Below are positions 50,446-60,443 of a DNA stretch of 64,000 bases, piece by piece. Origin of the DNA: Thiobacillus denitrificans (GTDB taxonomy: Bacteria > Pseudomonadota > Gammaproteobacteria > Burkholderiales > Thiobacillaceae); contig DHHQ01000002.1 in assembly GCA_002403375.1 (NCBI GenBank), forward strand, positions 14,005-78,004, given 5' to 3'. The notes beneath the pieces are model-generated. The model saw nothing but the letters and a program-made list of their open reading frames with translations. It did not search any database and had not been told where the DNA came from. A program made the translations under genes and the position numbers. Position 1 is the stretch's first letter. Each line of letters begins with the position of its first letter.

Positions 50446-51398
50446 CCACCGCACAATCCCTGCTCGAGCCGTCGCGCGAGCGCCTGACCAATCCGCTCGC
50501 CCGCTACGTGCTGGCGACGCGGCCGGCCTTCCTCACCATCACGCTGGCCGGTTGCCTGCTCGGCCTCGCCACCGCGGTCGCCGGCGGCGCGGCGTTCGAC
50601 TGGGTGCGCGCCGTCGTCACCCTGCTGCTGGCCCTGCTGGCGCACGCGGGCATCAACGTCTTCAACGACTACTGCGACCACCTGAACGGCACCGACGCGC
50701 GCAACACGCAGCGCATCTATCCCTTCACCGGCGGCTCGCGCTTCATCCAGAACGGTGTGCTGACGCCGCGCCAGGTCAAGGGATTCGCGATGCTGCTGTT
50801 CGCCGCGACGATCGCCGGCGGGCTGTGGCTGCTCGGCGCGGCCGGGACGGGGCTCGCGTGGATCGGGCTGGCCGGCCTCTTCATCGGCTGGGCCTACTCG
50901 GCGCCGCCCCTGATGCTGAACAGCCGCGGCGTCGGCGAGCTGTGCGTCACGGCGGGCTTCCTGCTGGTCGTCGCCGGTGCCGACTACGCCCAGCGAGGCG
51001 CCTTCGCGCCGCTGCCCTGGCTGGCGGGGCTGCCCTACGCGCTGCTGGTCGCCAACATCCTCTACATCAACCAGTTTCCCGACCGCGCGGCCGACCTCGC
51101 CAGCGGCAAGCTGCACTGGGTGGCGCGGCTGCAGCCGGAGACCGCCGCCTGGGGCTACGGCCTGATCCTGCTGCTGGCGGCGCTCGCCCTGGCGGGCGCG
51201 ATCGCGCTGGGCGTGCTGCCGATTGCTGCCGCCGCGGCGCTGGTCGTGTGGATCCCCGCCGTGCTGGCCTGGCGCCAGTTGCGCCGCTTCGCCGCGACGC
51301 CCGGGCACCTCGCGCCGGCGATCCGGCTCACCTTGCTGGCGGCGCACGCCCAGCCGCTGCTGCTCGCGGTCGTGCTGCTGGTTTCCGGCCACTCCTGA
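50442..51398 (+). CDS. UbiA-family prenyltransferase (MenA-like)
   Basis: 318 aa with about nine transmembrane helices. First Asp motif NVFNDYCDHLNGTD (NDxxDxxxD) and second Asp motif NQFPDRAADLASGK. Acceptor unknown; the family includes MenA and UbiA, and no quinone genes adjoin. It overlaps ruvC by 4 nt and sits between ruvC and ruvA, so expression follows the ruv operon. Confidence 0.87.
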   Translation: MTTAQSLLEPSRERLTNPLARYVLATRPAFLTITLAGCLLGLATAVAGGAAFDWVRAVVTLLLALLAHAGINVFNDYCDHLNGTDARNTQRIYPFTGGSRFIQNGVLTPRQVKGFAMLLFAATIAGGLWLLGAAGTGLAWIGLAGLFIGWAYSAPPLMLNSRGVGELCVTAGFLLVVAGADYAQRGAFAPLPWLAGLPYALLVANILYINQFPDRAADLASGKLHWVARLQPETAAWGYGLILLLAALALAGAIALGVLPIAAAAALVVWIPAVLAWRQLRRFAATPGHLAPAIRLTLLAAHAQPLLLAVVLLVSGHS

Positions 51399-51414
51399 GG
51401 ATCCACCCCGCCCC

Positions 51415-51990
51415 ATGATCGGACGTATCTGCGGCGTTCTCGCCGCCAAGCATCCCCCGCAGGTCCTGGTCGACGTGAACGGCGTCGGCTACGAGATCGA
51501 CGTGCCGATGAGCACCTTCTACAACCTGCCCGCCATCGGCGAGAAGGTCAGCCTGCTCACCCACCTGGCGGTGCGCGAGGATGCGCACCTGCTGTACGGC
51601 TTCGGCAGCGAGGTCGAGCGCGCGGCGTTCCGCGAGCTGCTCAAGGTCTCCGGCATCGGCGCCAAGACCGCGCTGTCGGTGCTGTCCGGGCTCTCGGTCA
51701 ACGACCTGTCGGCGGCGATCGCGGCGCAGGAGGCCGGCCGCATCGTCAAGGTGCCGGGCATCGGCAAGAAGACCGCCGAGCGCCTGCTGCTCGAGCTCAA
51801 GGGCAAGCCGGTGTTCGCCGGCGCGATCGCCAGCGCGGAGCCGTCCGGGGTGTCGGACGACGTGCGCCAGGCACTGCTGGCGCTGGGCTACAACGAGCGC
51901 GAGGCCACCGAGGCGATGCGCCAGCTGCCGCCCGACCTGGCGGTGGGCGAGGCGATCCGGCAGGCGCTGAAGACGCTGTCGAAGGCGTAG
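51415..51990 (+). CDS. ruvA: Holliday junction branch migration protein RuvA
   Basis: 191 aa. OB-fold N-terminus MIGRICGVLAAKHPPQVLVD, helix-hairpin-helix motifs (LLKVSGIGAKTALSVLSG, IVKVPGIGKKTAERLLLEL) and the C-terminal RuvB-contact domain (DVRQALLALGYNEREATEAM). Confidence 0.97.
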   Translation: MIGRICGVLAAKHPPQVLVDVNGVGYEIDVPMSTFYNLPAIGEKVSLLTHLAVREDAHLLYGFGSEVERAAFRELLKVSGIGAKTALSVLSGLSVNDLSAAIAAQEAGRIVKVPGIGKKTAERLLLELKGKPVFAGAIASAEPSGVSDDVRQALLALGYNEREATEAMRQLPPDLAVGEAIRQALKTLSKA

Positions 51991-51994
51991 CGGC

Positions 51995-53494
51995 ATGCCC
52001 GACGCCACGCCCAGGCCCTCCGCATCGCTGCAGCGCCACTTCCTGTGGGTGCTGCTGGGCGTCGCCGGCATGTTCGCCGCGGGGATCGCCCTGAGCCTGT
52101 GGTTCAGCCTGCAATCCACCCGCGAGACGCAGCAGTACCTGATCCAGGTCGAGGCCGAGCAGGCGCGCAGCAGCGTGCTGCGGCAGCTCGACTATTACCG
52201 CCGCGTGGTCGACAACACCGCGCAGGACTCGGAGCTCGCCGCGCTGCTGCGCGCCGGCAGCACGGCAGCGCAGCAGGCGTGGGCCCTCTCGCGCCAGCGG
52301 CTGCTGCCGGACCTGCTGGGGATGGCGCTGGTCGACCCGCGCGGCGAACTGCTGGGTGACCCCACGGCGCTGCGCGTCGGCCCGGCCTGCCAGGAGGACC
52401 TGAAGCGCGCCGACGCGCTGACCGGCGGCCGGCTGCTGCTCCACCTCGACCAGCCCGGCCTCGAGCACGTCGAGCTGCTCGCCCCGGTGCGCGACGCCGG
52501 CGGCCAGATGCTGGGCGGTGTCTTCCTCAGCATGCGCCTGGCGCAGCTGCAGCGCGTCATCGAGGAGACGATCCACCCCGGCCATGCGATGTCCATCGTC
52601 GACGCGGCGGGCGACACCATCGCCGGCAAGGGCAGCGTCGAGGGCCCGTTGTGGGAAGTCCTGCTGCCGCTGGGCGACACCGGCTGGACGCTGGTCGCGC
52701 AGGCCCCGGTGCAATGGCTCACCGTGAGCGGCGGCAGGCAGGTGCTGGCGGGGCTGCTGACGCTGGGCGCGGTGCTGCTCGTGCTCGCGCTCGGCATGCT
52801 GTGGCTGCGCCGGACCATGCTGCACGACATCGTCGCGACGCGCGACGCGCTCGACGCGCTGGCGCGCGACGAGACCGCGCCGGCGATCGTGCCGCACTAC
52901 CTCGAGTTCGAGCCGGTGGTCGCCGACATCAACCTGATCGCGCTGCACCTGCAGGAGCAGCGCGCGCGGCTGGCGCACCTGAGTCTTACCGATCCGCTGA
53001 CCGGCCTGCCGAACCGGCGCGCCTTCGAGACGCATTTTCCGCAGGCGCTGGGGCTGGCCGAAAGGCAGCACGCGGTGGCGCTGGTCATGCTCGACATCGA
53101 CCACTTCAAGGGTATCAACGACCGCCACGGCCACGGCGTCGGCGACCAGGTGCTGCTCGCGCTCGCGCACGCGCTCAAGGAGCTCACCCGGCGCGCCGAC
53201 CTGTCGGCGCGGCTGGCCGGCGACGAGTTCGCCGTGCTGCTGGCGGACACCGATGCCGCGGGGGTCGACGCCTGGTACCAGCGCCTCTCGGATCGCTTCC
53301 GGGGCGAACTGAACGCCTTCGGCCTGGCGGTGCAGACCGGGATCAGCGCGGGCCAGACCTGGCTCGGCCGTCCGGACGGCGACACGCTCAACGCCGCGCT
53401 CGCGCGCGCCGACCGCGCGCTCTACGAGGCGAAGGCGCGCGGGCGCGGCCGGCTGGTTCAGCAGGCCCCGTCCGTGGCGGGTGGCACGGAGTAG
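51995..53494 (+). CDS. Membrane diguanylate cyclase with extracytoplasmic sensor
   Basis: 499 aa. Two transmembrane helices (FLWVLLGVAGMFAAGIALSL and VLAGLLTLGAVLLVLALGML) flank a periplasmic sensor of about 220 residues (double-Cache-like by length). A C-terminal GGDEF domain starts at LTDPLTGLPNRRAFE. The active loop is AGDEF (RLAGDEFAVLL), a common active variant, and an RRAD I-site lies five residues before it, so c-di-GMP product inhibition is likely. Signal unknown. Located between ruvA and ruvB. Confidence 0.9.
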   Translation: MPDATPRPSASLQRHFLWVLLGVAGMFAAGIALSLWFSLQSTRETQQYLIQVEAEQARSSVLRQLDYYRRVVDNTAQDSELAALLRAGSTAAQQAWALSRQRLLPDLLGMALVDPRGELLGDPTALRVGPACQEDLKRADALTGGRLLLHLDQPGLEHVELLAPVRDAGGQMLGGVFLSMRLAQLQRVIEETIHPGHAMSIVDAAGDTIAGKGSVEGPLWEVLLPLGDTGWTLVAQAPVQWLTVSGGRQVLAGLLTLGAVLLVLALGMLWLRRTMLHDIVATRDALDALARDETAPAIVPHYLEFEPVVADINLIALHLQEQRARLAHLSLTDPLTGLPNRRAFETHFPQALGLAERQHAVALVMLDIDHFKGINDRHGHGVGDQVLLALAHALKELTRRADLSARLAGDEFAVLLADTDAAGVDAWYQRLSDRFRGELNAFGLAVQTGISAGQTWLGRPDGDTLNAALARADRALYEAKARGRGRLVQQAPSVAGGTE

Positions 53495-53529
53495 AATTCA
53501 GGCTTGTCTGTCCCCCCGCCTCCGGCGTC

Positions 53530-54561
<1,032 letters not shown>

Positions 54562-54563
54562 GC

Positions 54564-54965
54564 GTGGCGTTCCACTGGCCGGTGCGCGTCTACTGGGAGG
54601 ACACCGACGCCGGCGGCGTCGTGTACTACGCCAACTACCTCAAGTTCATGGAACGCGCGCGCAGCGAGTGGCTGCGCGCCTGCGGCTTCGAGCAGGACGC
54701 GCTGCGCGACGAGGCGGGCGTGGTCTTCGTGGTGCGGCGGGTCGAGATCGACTACCTGTCGCCGGCGCGCTTCAACGACGAGCTCGACGTCTCGGTCGTC
54801 CTCCACGAGGCGGGGCGCGCGAGCCTCGCCGTGCGCCAGGAACTCACGCGGGGGGAGCGCTGTCTGGCAAGGGCCCTGGTGACGCTCGCCTGCGTCGACG
54901 CCGCCGTTTTCAAAGCCGCTAGAATACCCGCACCCATTCTCCAGTCCCTGACCCAATCGACGTGA
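54564..54965 (+). CDS. ybgC: Tol-Pal-associated acyl-CoA thioesterase YbgC
   Basis: 133 aa from GTG 54564. Hotdog fold with the catalytic motif YWEDTDAGGVVYYANYLKFM and RARSEWLRA. First gene of the Tol-Pal cluster, 2 nt after ruvB; its stop overlaps tolQ. Confidence 0.94.
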   Translation: MAFHWPVRVYWEDTDAGGVVYYANYLKFMERARSEWLRACGFEQDALRDEAGVVFVVRRVEIDYLSPARFNDELDVSVVLHEAGRASLAVRQELTRGERCLARALVTLACVDAAVFKAARIPAPILQSLTQST

Positions 54966-55651
54966 ATCCAGAACTCAGCCAGGACCTTTCGCTCCTCCAC
55001 CTCATCCTCAACGCCTCGGTGCCGGTGCAGATCGTGATGGCGCTGCTCGTCGGCGCCTCGCTGCTGTCGTGGTGGTTCATCTTCATCAAGATGTTCGCGC
55101 TGAAGCGCGCGCAGCGCGCGACCGACGCCTTCGAGCACGAATTCTGGGGCGGCGCCGACCTCAACCTGATGTTCAAGCGGGTGTCCGCCGAGCGCGACGA
55201 GGCGGGCGAGATGGAGCGCATCTTCGAGGCGGGCTTCCGCGAGTTCATGAAGCTCAAGCAGCAGGCCGGGATGTCGGCGAGCTTCATCATGGACGGCACC
55301 CGCCGCGCCATGCGCGCGACCTACCAGCGCGAGCTCGACGGGCTGGAGTCGCATCTCTCGTTCCTCGCCACGGTCGGCTCGGTGTCGCCCTACGTCGGCC
55401 TGTTCGGCACCGTGTGGGGCATCATGATCGCCTTCCTGGGGCTGTCGAGCGTCGCCCAGGCCACGCTCGCGCAGGTCGCGCCCGGCATCGCCGAGGCGCT
55501 GATCGCCACCGCGATGGGCCTGTTCGCCGCGATCCCCGCGGTGATCAGCTACAACCGCTACACGCACGACATCGACCGTCTGGCCAATCGCATGGAGAGC
55601 TTCATGGAGGAGTTCTCCAACATCCTGCAGCGCCAGACCAAGGCGGCATAA
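54962..55651 (+). CDS. tolQ: Tol-Pal system protein TolQ
   Basis: 229 aa from GTG 54962. Three transmembrane helices; conserved GSVSPYVGLFGTVWGIMIAF and PGIAEALIATAMGLFAAIPA. Forms the proton-driven stator with TolR that energises TolA. Overlaps ybgC. Confidence 0.96.
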   Translation: MNPELSQDLSLLHLILNASVPVQIVMALLVGASLLSWWFIFIKMFALKRAQRATDAFEHEFWGGADLNLMFKRVSAERDEAGEMERIFEAGFREFMKLKQQAGMSASFIMDGTRRAMRATYQRELDGLESHLSFLATVGSVSPYVGLFGTVWGIMIAFLGLSSVAQATLAQVAPGIAEALIATAMGLFAAIPAVISYNRYTHDIDRLANRMESFMEEFSNILQRQTKAA

Positions 55652-56062
55652 ATGGCACGCGCCCGCAAGCAGCTCGCCCAGATCAACGTCGTGCCGATGA
55701 TCGACGTGATGCTGGTGCTGCTGGTGATCTTCATGGTCACCGCCCCCTTCATCAATCCGGCGCAGGTCGAGCTGCCGAGCGTCGGCCAGACCTCGCAGAC
55801 GCCGGCGCAGCCGCTCGAGGTGATCATCCGCGAGTCCGGTGAATACGTGCTGCGCGACCGCGCCGCCGGGGGCGAGGAGCGGCGGGTGGCGAAGTCGGCG
55901 CTGCAGGCCGAGTTCGACGCACTGCACCGCGCCGCGCCCGAACAGCCGGTGGTCATCGCCGCCGACAAGAACGTCCGCTACGAGGAAGTCATGGACACCA
56001 TGACGCTGCTGCAGAAGGCACAGGTCACCCGCATCGGCCTGCTCGCCCGTCCGGCCCCATGA
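55652..56062 (+). CDS. tolR: Tol-Pal system protein TolR
   Basis: 136 aa. N-terminal transmembrane helix with the proton-carrying Asp in INVVPMIDVMLVLLVIFMVT, then a periplasmic domain. Directly follows tolQ and overlaps tolA. Confidence 0.96.
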   Translation: MARARKQLAQINVVPMIDVMLVLLVIFMVTAPFINPAQVELPSVGQTSQTPAQPLEVIIRESGEYVLRDRAAGGEERRVAKSALQAEFDALHRAAPEQPVVIAADKNVRYEEVMDTMTLLQKAQVTRIGLLARPAP

Positions 56063-56919
56063 ATCCACGGCGCGACGCGCGCTTCCTGACCCGCTCCGTC
56101 CCCAGGTTCCGCGCGGGCGTGCTGGCGCTCGGGGTGCATGCCGCGTTCGCGCTGCTGCTGGTGTTCGGCGTGTCGTGGCAGGTCCAGCAGCCCGCGCCGG
56201 TGATGGTCGACGTGTGGGACGCGCTGCCGTCGATCCCGCCGCCGCGGGCGGCCCCGCCGCAGCCTGCGCCCGAGCCCGAGCCGGACGTGGCGCCGCCGGA
56301 GCCGCCCGCGCCGCCCCCGAAGCCTGCCGCCGAGGCGCCCGCGCCGCCGAAGGCGCCCGACCTCGCGCTGGAAAAGAGGAAGGCCGAGGAGGAAAAGAAG
56401 CGCGCCGAGGCCGAGCGCCAAGAGGCGCTCAAGGCCCGGCAGGCCGCCGAGGAGAAGGCGCGGGCCGACGCCGCGCGCGCCGAGGAAGCGAGGAAGGCGC
56501 GCGAGAAGCAGGCGGCCGAGCAGCAGAAGCGCGACCTGCTGCGCCAGTTCGAGGAAGAAGGGCTGCAGCGCGCGGAGCAGGAGGCCGGGCTCGCGGCACA
56601 GGCGGCCGCCGCGAGCAGGCGGCAGGCGGCGGTCGCGGGCGTGGTGGCGCAGCACATCGCGATGATCAGCGCCAAGGTGCGCGGCAATACCCGGCTGCCC
56701 CCCGACCTCACCGGCAATCCCGAGGTGCGCTGCCTGGTGAAGCTGCTGCCGACCGGCGAGGTCAGGAGCGTGCAGGTCACCAAGTCGAGCGGCAACCCGG
56801 CTTACGACGACGCGGTCGTGCGCGCGATCGAGAAATCGTCGCCGCTGCCGCTGCCCGACGACCGCGATGCGCGGGCGAGCTTCGTGCCGGAACTTTCCTT
56901 CGTCCACCGGCCCAAATAG
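56059..56919 (+). CDS. tolA: Cell envelope integrity protein TolA
   Basis: 286 aa. One transmembrane helix (AGVLALGVHAAFALLLVFGV), a Pro/Ala/Glu-rich stretch, a long Lys/Glu/Ala coiled coil, and a C-terminal TonB-like domain (GNPEVRCLVKLLPTGEVRSV). Connects the TolQR motor to Pal at the outer membrane. Confidence 0.94.
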   Translation: MNPRRDARFLTRSVPRFRAGVLALGVHAAFALLLVFGVSWQVQQPAPVMVDVWDALPSIPPPRAAPPQPAPEPEPDVAPPEPPAPPPKPAAEAPAPPKAPDLALEKRKAEEEKKRAEAERQEALKARQAAEEKARADAARAEEARKAREKQAAEQQKRDLLRQFEEEGLQRAEQEAGLAAQAAAASRRQAAVAGVVAQHIAMISAKVRGNTRLPPDLTGNPEVRCLVKLLPTGEVRSVQVTKSSGNPAYDDAVVRAIEKSSPLPLPDDRDARASFVPELSFVHRPK

Positions 56920-57058
56920 CAGCACGGCGCGTTGCGGCGCAGGGCCGCGCACCCCGTGTCGGAAATTCAACCGCCCGTCGGAAAATCGACAGGTCGAAAA
57001 ATGGGCTGTGCTAGACTCGGCCCCCAGTCAGACGCCATTGAATGAGATTCCTGTTCCC

Positions 57059-58333
57059 ATGACGCGTGCCGTTTCCCTGCTCCACCTGCTGTTTCTGATC
57101 CTGCTGGGCGCCTCGTTTTCCGCGCGTGCGGCGATGGAAATCCAGGTGGTCGGCGGATCGGCCCAGCAGATCGCCGTGGCGATGGTGCCGTTCCAGGCCG
57201 CAGCCGGCCAGCCGGAGCCGCCGCTGACCGAGATCGTCGCCGCCGACCTGCTGCGCAGCGGCCAGTTCAAGCTGGTGAGCACGGCCGGCACCCAGCAGCC
57301 GACCACGCCCGCGCAGGTGGCCTACGGCCTGTGGCGCGACCGGGGGGCGGACGCCCTGCTGGTCGGCCAGGTGGTCGCGCTGGAAGGCGGGCGCTTCGAG
57401 GTCCGCTTCCACCTGCTCGACGTCGTCAAGCAGACGCAGCTCGCCGCTTTCTCCTACAACGTCTCCGCCGGCCAGTGGCGGATGATCGCCCACCGCATCG
57501 CCGACGTCGTCTACGAGAAGCTGACCGGCATCCCCGGCGCCTTCGGCAGCCGCATCGCCTACGTGCAGAAGCAGGGCACGCGCTACGAGCTGCGGGTGGC
57601 CGATGCCGACGGGCAGAACCCGCGCACGGTCGTGCGTTCCGGCGAGCCGGTCATTTCGCCGCGCTTCTCGCCCGACGGCTCGCGGCTGGCGTACGTCTCG
57701 TTCGAGGACAAGAAGCCGATCGTCTACGTGCAGTCGCTGCGCGACGGCGGCCGCCGCAAGGTCGCCGCCTTCAAGGGGTCCAACTCGGCGCCCGCCTGGT
57801 CGCCGGACGGCAGGCGGCTGGCGGTCGTCCTCACGCGTGACGAGGCCTCGCAGGTCTACCTGATCAACGCGGACGGCAGCGGGCTCACGCGGCTGACCCG
57901 CAGCGCCAGCATCGACACCGAGCCGGTGTTCTCGCCCGACGGCAAGTCCGTGTATTTCACCTCGGACCGCGGCGGCAGCCCGCAGATCTACCGGCTCGCG
58001 GCCACCGGCGGTGACGCGACGCGGGTGAGCTTCAGCGGCAGCTACAACGTGTCGCCGACGGTCAGCCCGGACGGCCGTTTTCTCGCCTACATCAACCGCG
58101 ACGAGGGCCGCTTCCGCGTGATGCTGCACGAGCTCGCGAGCGGGCAGACCCGGGTGCTGACCGACACCACGCGCGACGAATCGCCGAGCTTCGCCCCCAA
58201 CGGCCAGGCGGTGCTCTACGCGACCGTCGAAGGCGGGCGCGGCGTCCTCGGCACGGTGACGCTTGACGGCCAGACCCGCGCGCGGCTGTCGGAGTCGGGC
58301 GTCGACGCCCGCGAGCCGGCCTGGGGGCGCTGA
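57059..58333 (+). CDS. tolB: Tol-Pal system protein TolB
   Basis: 424 aa from ATG 57059; the frame upstream overlaps tolA. Signal peptide (LLHLLFLILLGASFSARA), N-terminal alpha/beta domain, then a six-bladed propeller with repeated SPDG motifs (PRFSPDGSRLAYVSF, PVFSPDGKSVYFTSD). Periplasmic partner of Pal. A 139-nt spacer separates it from tolA. Confidence 0.95.
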   Translation: MTRAVSLLHLLFLILLGASFSARAAMEIQVVGGSAQQIAVAMVPFQAAAGQPEPPLTEIVAADLLRSGQFKLVSTAGTQQPTTPAQVAYGLWRDRGADALLVGQVVALEGGRFEVRFHLLDVVKQTQLAAFSYNVSAGQWRMIAHRIADVVYEKLTGIPGAFGSRIAYVQKQGTRYELRVADADGQNPRTVVRSGEPVISPRFSPDGSRLAYVSFEDKKPIVYVQSLRDGGRRKVAAFKGSNSAPAWSPDGRRLAVVLTRDEASQVYLINADGSGLTRLTRSASIDTEPVFSPDGKSVYFTSDRGGSPQIYRLAATGGDATRVSFSGSYNVSPTVSPDGRFLAYINRDEGRFRVMLHELASGQTRVLTDTTRDESPSFAPNGQAVLYATVEGGRGVLGTVTLDGQTRARLSESGVDAREPAWGR

Positions 58334-58427
58334 ACAGGGTTTTTTTTGCAGAGGGGAGGGCGGTAGTCAGGGTCTCGACTCCGCACCGTTCGTTTTTTGT
58401 AGTTTTTTTCAATCCAAGGAGAAATAG

Positions 58428-58970
58428 ATGAACAAGTTTTTGTGGCCCGCTTTGCTCGCAATGAGCCTGACCGCCTGTGGCACCACCGGCCAGCAGGCGA
58501 CCGTCGAGGATCGCACCGAGCCGCAGCCGACGACCGCGGCGACGACGCCGAGCGCGCAGAGCACCGGCGTGGCTGATTCGCAGGTCGCCAGCAGCGCGCT
58601 GCCCGCCGATCCGCGCAAGGACCCGGCCAGCCCGCTCGCCCAGCGCAGCGTCTATTTCGATTTCGACAGCTACGTGGTGAAGGACCAGTACCGCGCGATG
58701 CTGGAAGCCCACGCCGGCTACCTGAAGTCCAAGGGCGACGCCCGCCTGATCCTGCAGGGCAACGCCGACGAGCGCGGCAGCCGCGAGTACAACCTGGCAC
58801 TGGGCCAGAAGCGTGCCGAAGCCGTGCGCAAGGCGCTGGTCGTCATGGGCGTGAGCAACGCGCAGCTCGAGGCGATCAGCTTCGGCGAGGAAAAGCCGCG
58901 CGCCACCGGCAGCAACGAGTCCGCGTACGCCGAGAACCGTCGTACCGACCTGGTGTATGGCGACGAGTAA
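58428..58970 (+). CDS. pal: Peptidoglycan-associated lipoprotein Pal
   Basis: 180 aa. Lipoprotein signal with lipobox LTAC (MNKFLWPALLAMSLTACGTT), a Thr/Ala/Ser linker, and an OmpA-like peptidoglycan-binding domain (VYFDFDSYVVKDQYR, GNADERGSREYNLALGQKRA). AAGGAG ribosome-binding site 8 nt upstream. Confidence 0.97.
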   Translation: MNKFLWPALLAMSLTACGTTGQQATVEDRTEPQPTTAATTPSAQSTGVADSQVASSALPADPRKDPASPLAQRSVYFDFDSYVVKDQYRAMLEAHAGYLKSKGDARLILQGNADERGSREYNLALGQKRAEAVRKALVVMGVSNAQLEAISFGEEKPRATGSNESAYAENRRTDLVYGDE

Positions 58971-59745
58971 TCGTCCCGCCGGGCGCTGGGGCTGGGCGCT
59001 CGCCGGCGCGCTCGTGCTGGCGCAGCCCGCCTCGGCGCAGTTGTTCGGCGGCGGCGAGCTCCAGCGCAAGACGCAGGCGCTCGAGCAGCAGAACAAGGCG
59101 CTCCAGCAGAGCGTCGACGCGCTCGACGCTCGGCTCGGCAAGCTCGAGGCGACGCTGCAGAGGAACCAGCAGATGCTGGACCTGCTGCAGGAGGTCGAGG
59201 CGCTGAAGGCCGAGATCGCCAAGCTGCGCGGCCAGGACGAGGTCCAGAAGCATCAGCTGGACACCCTGGGCAAGCGGCAGAACGACCTCTACGCCGACCT
59301 CGACCAGCGTCTCGCCGAGCTCGCCCGTGCCGGCTCGGCCGCCACCCCGGCAGCTCAGCAAGCCGACCCCCAGGCCGAGTCCCAGCGCTACGACGCTGCG
59401 CTCAAGCTGTTTCGCGAGAAGGACTACGCTGCGGCGATCGCCGGATTCAAGGACTTCCTCAACACCCATCCCGACAGCGCGATGGCCGCCAACGCGCACT
59501 ACTGGATCGGCTATTCGTATTACGCGCAGAAGGACTACAAGACATCGCTGGCGACCCAGCAGAAACTGGTCGCCACCTATCCCGCCAGCCCCAAGGTGCC
59601 CGACGCGATGCTCAACATCGCCGCCAACCAGATCGCGATGGACAATCTCGACGGCGCCCGCAAGACGCTCAGGGAACTCGTCGCCAAGCATCCCGGCACC
59701 GAGGCCGCCAAGCTCGCCGAGCGCCGGCTGTCCGCGCTGAAGTAG
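58957..59745 (+). CDS. cpoB: Cell division coordinator CpoB (YbgF)
   Basis: 262 aa. Signal peptide (WALAGALVLAQPASAQ), a trimerising coiled coil (about residues 35-120) and C-terminal TPR repeats (YDAALKLFREKDYAAAIAGF, DSAMAANAHYWIGYSYYAQK). Links outer-membrane constriction by Tol-Pal with septal peptidoglycan synthesis. Overlaps pal by 14 nt. Confidence 0.94.
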   Translation: MATSNRPAGRWGWALAGALVLAQPASAQLFGGGELQRKTQALEQQNKALQQSVDALDARLGKLEATLQRNQQMLDLLQEVEALKAEIAKLRGQDEVQKHQLDTLGKRQNDLYADLDQRLAELARAGSAATPAAQQADPQAESQRYDAALKLFREKDYAAAIAGFKDFLNTHPDSAMAANAHYWIGYSYYAQKDYKTSLATQQKLVATYPASPKVPDAMLNIAANQIAMDNLDGARKTLRELVAKHPGTEAAKLAERRLSALK

Positions 59746-59750
59746 GCATC

Positions 59751-60443
59751 GTGAGCGACACGACGACGTGCGCACCTGAGGCGCCAGCGGCGCCTGTTGG
59801 AACCCTTAGCCTCCGTTTGACGGAGGTTTTTCTTTCCCTGCAGGGCGAAACCAGCCGCGCCGGGCTGCCGACGGTGTTCGTCCGGCTCGCCGGCTGCCCG
59901 CTGCGCTGCCGCTGGTGCGACACGCCTTACAGCTTCCAGGGCGGCGAGACCGTCGCGCTCGACGCGCTGCTGGCGCGGGTCGCCGACTTCGGCGTGCCGA
60001 CCGTGTGCGTCACCGGCGGCGAGCCGCTGGCGCAGAAGAACTGCCTGCCGCTGCTGACCGCGCTGTGCGACGCCGGCTATTCGGTGTCGCTCGAAACCAG
60101 CGGTGCGCTCGACGTCAGCCGCGTCGACCCGCGGGTGTCGCGCATCGTCGACGTCAAGCCGCCCGAGTCGGGCGAGCACGCGCGCAACCGCTGGGAGAAC
60201 ATCGCCCACCTGACGCAGCACGACGAGATCAAGTTCGTGCTCGCCAACCGCGCCGACTACGAGTGGGCGCGCGACGTGCTGCGCGAGCGGCGCCTCGACC
60301 GCGTCTGTCCCGTGCTCTTCTCGCCGGTGCAGGGCGAACTCGCGCCGGCGCAGCTCGCCGACTGGATCGTCGCCGACCGCCTGCCGGTGCGCATGCAGGT
60401 GCAGCTCCACAAGGTGCTGTGGGGCAACACGCCGGGACGATGA
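59751..60443 (+). CDS. queE: 7-carboxy-7-deazaguanine synthase
   Basis: 230 aa from GTG 59751 (TTG 59817 also possible). Radical-SAM enzyme of queuosine synthesis. Substrate-side motif EVFLSLQGETSRAGLPTVFV, cluster motif CPLRCRWCDTPY (CX3CX2C), and SAM-binding VCVTGGEPLAQK. Two hairpins, one with terminator form, lie in the first 85 nt. Start overlaps no gene: 5 nt after cpoB. Stop overlaps queC. Confidence 0.93.
   Translation: MSDTTTCAPEAPAAPVGTLSLRLTEVFLSLQGETSRAGLPTVFVRLAGCPLRCRWCDTPYSFQGGETVALDALLARVADFGVPTVCVTGGEPLAQKNCLPLLTALCDAGYSVSLETSGALDVSRVDPRVSRIVDVKPPESGEHARNRWENIAHLTQHDEIKFVLANRADYEWARDVLRERRLDRVCPVLFSPVQGELAPAQLADWIVADRLPVRMQVQLHKVLWGNTPGR
59810..59835 (+). terminator. Terminator-like hairpin inside the 5' end of queE
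   Basis: CCTCCG-TTTGA-CGGAGG followed by TTTTTCTTT, preceded by another perfect hairpin AGGCGCC-AGC-GGCGCCT (59779-59795). It would end the Tol-Pal transcript or attenuate queE if formed. It lies within codons if the GTG start is right. Confidence 0.5.

Noticed and set aside
59795..59840. preQ1 riboswitch upstream of or within queE
   Set aside because: The hairpin has no preQ1-type A-rich tail or C-rich pseudoknot loop; it looks like a plain terminator-type stem-loop.
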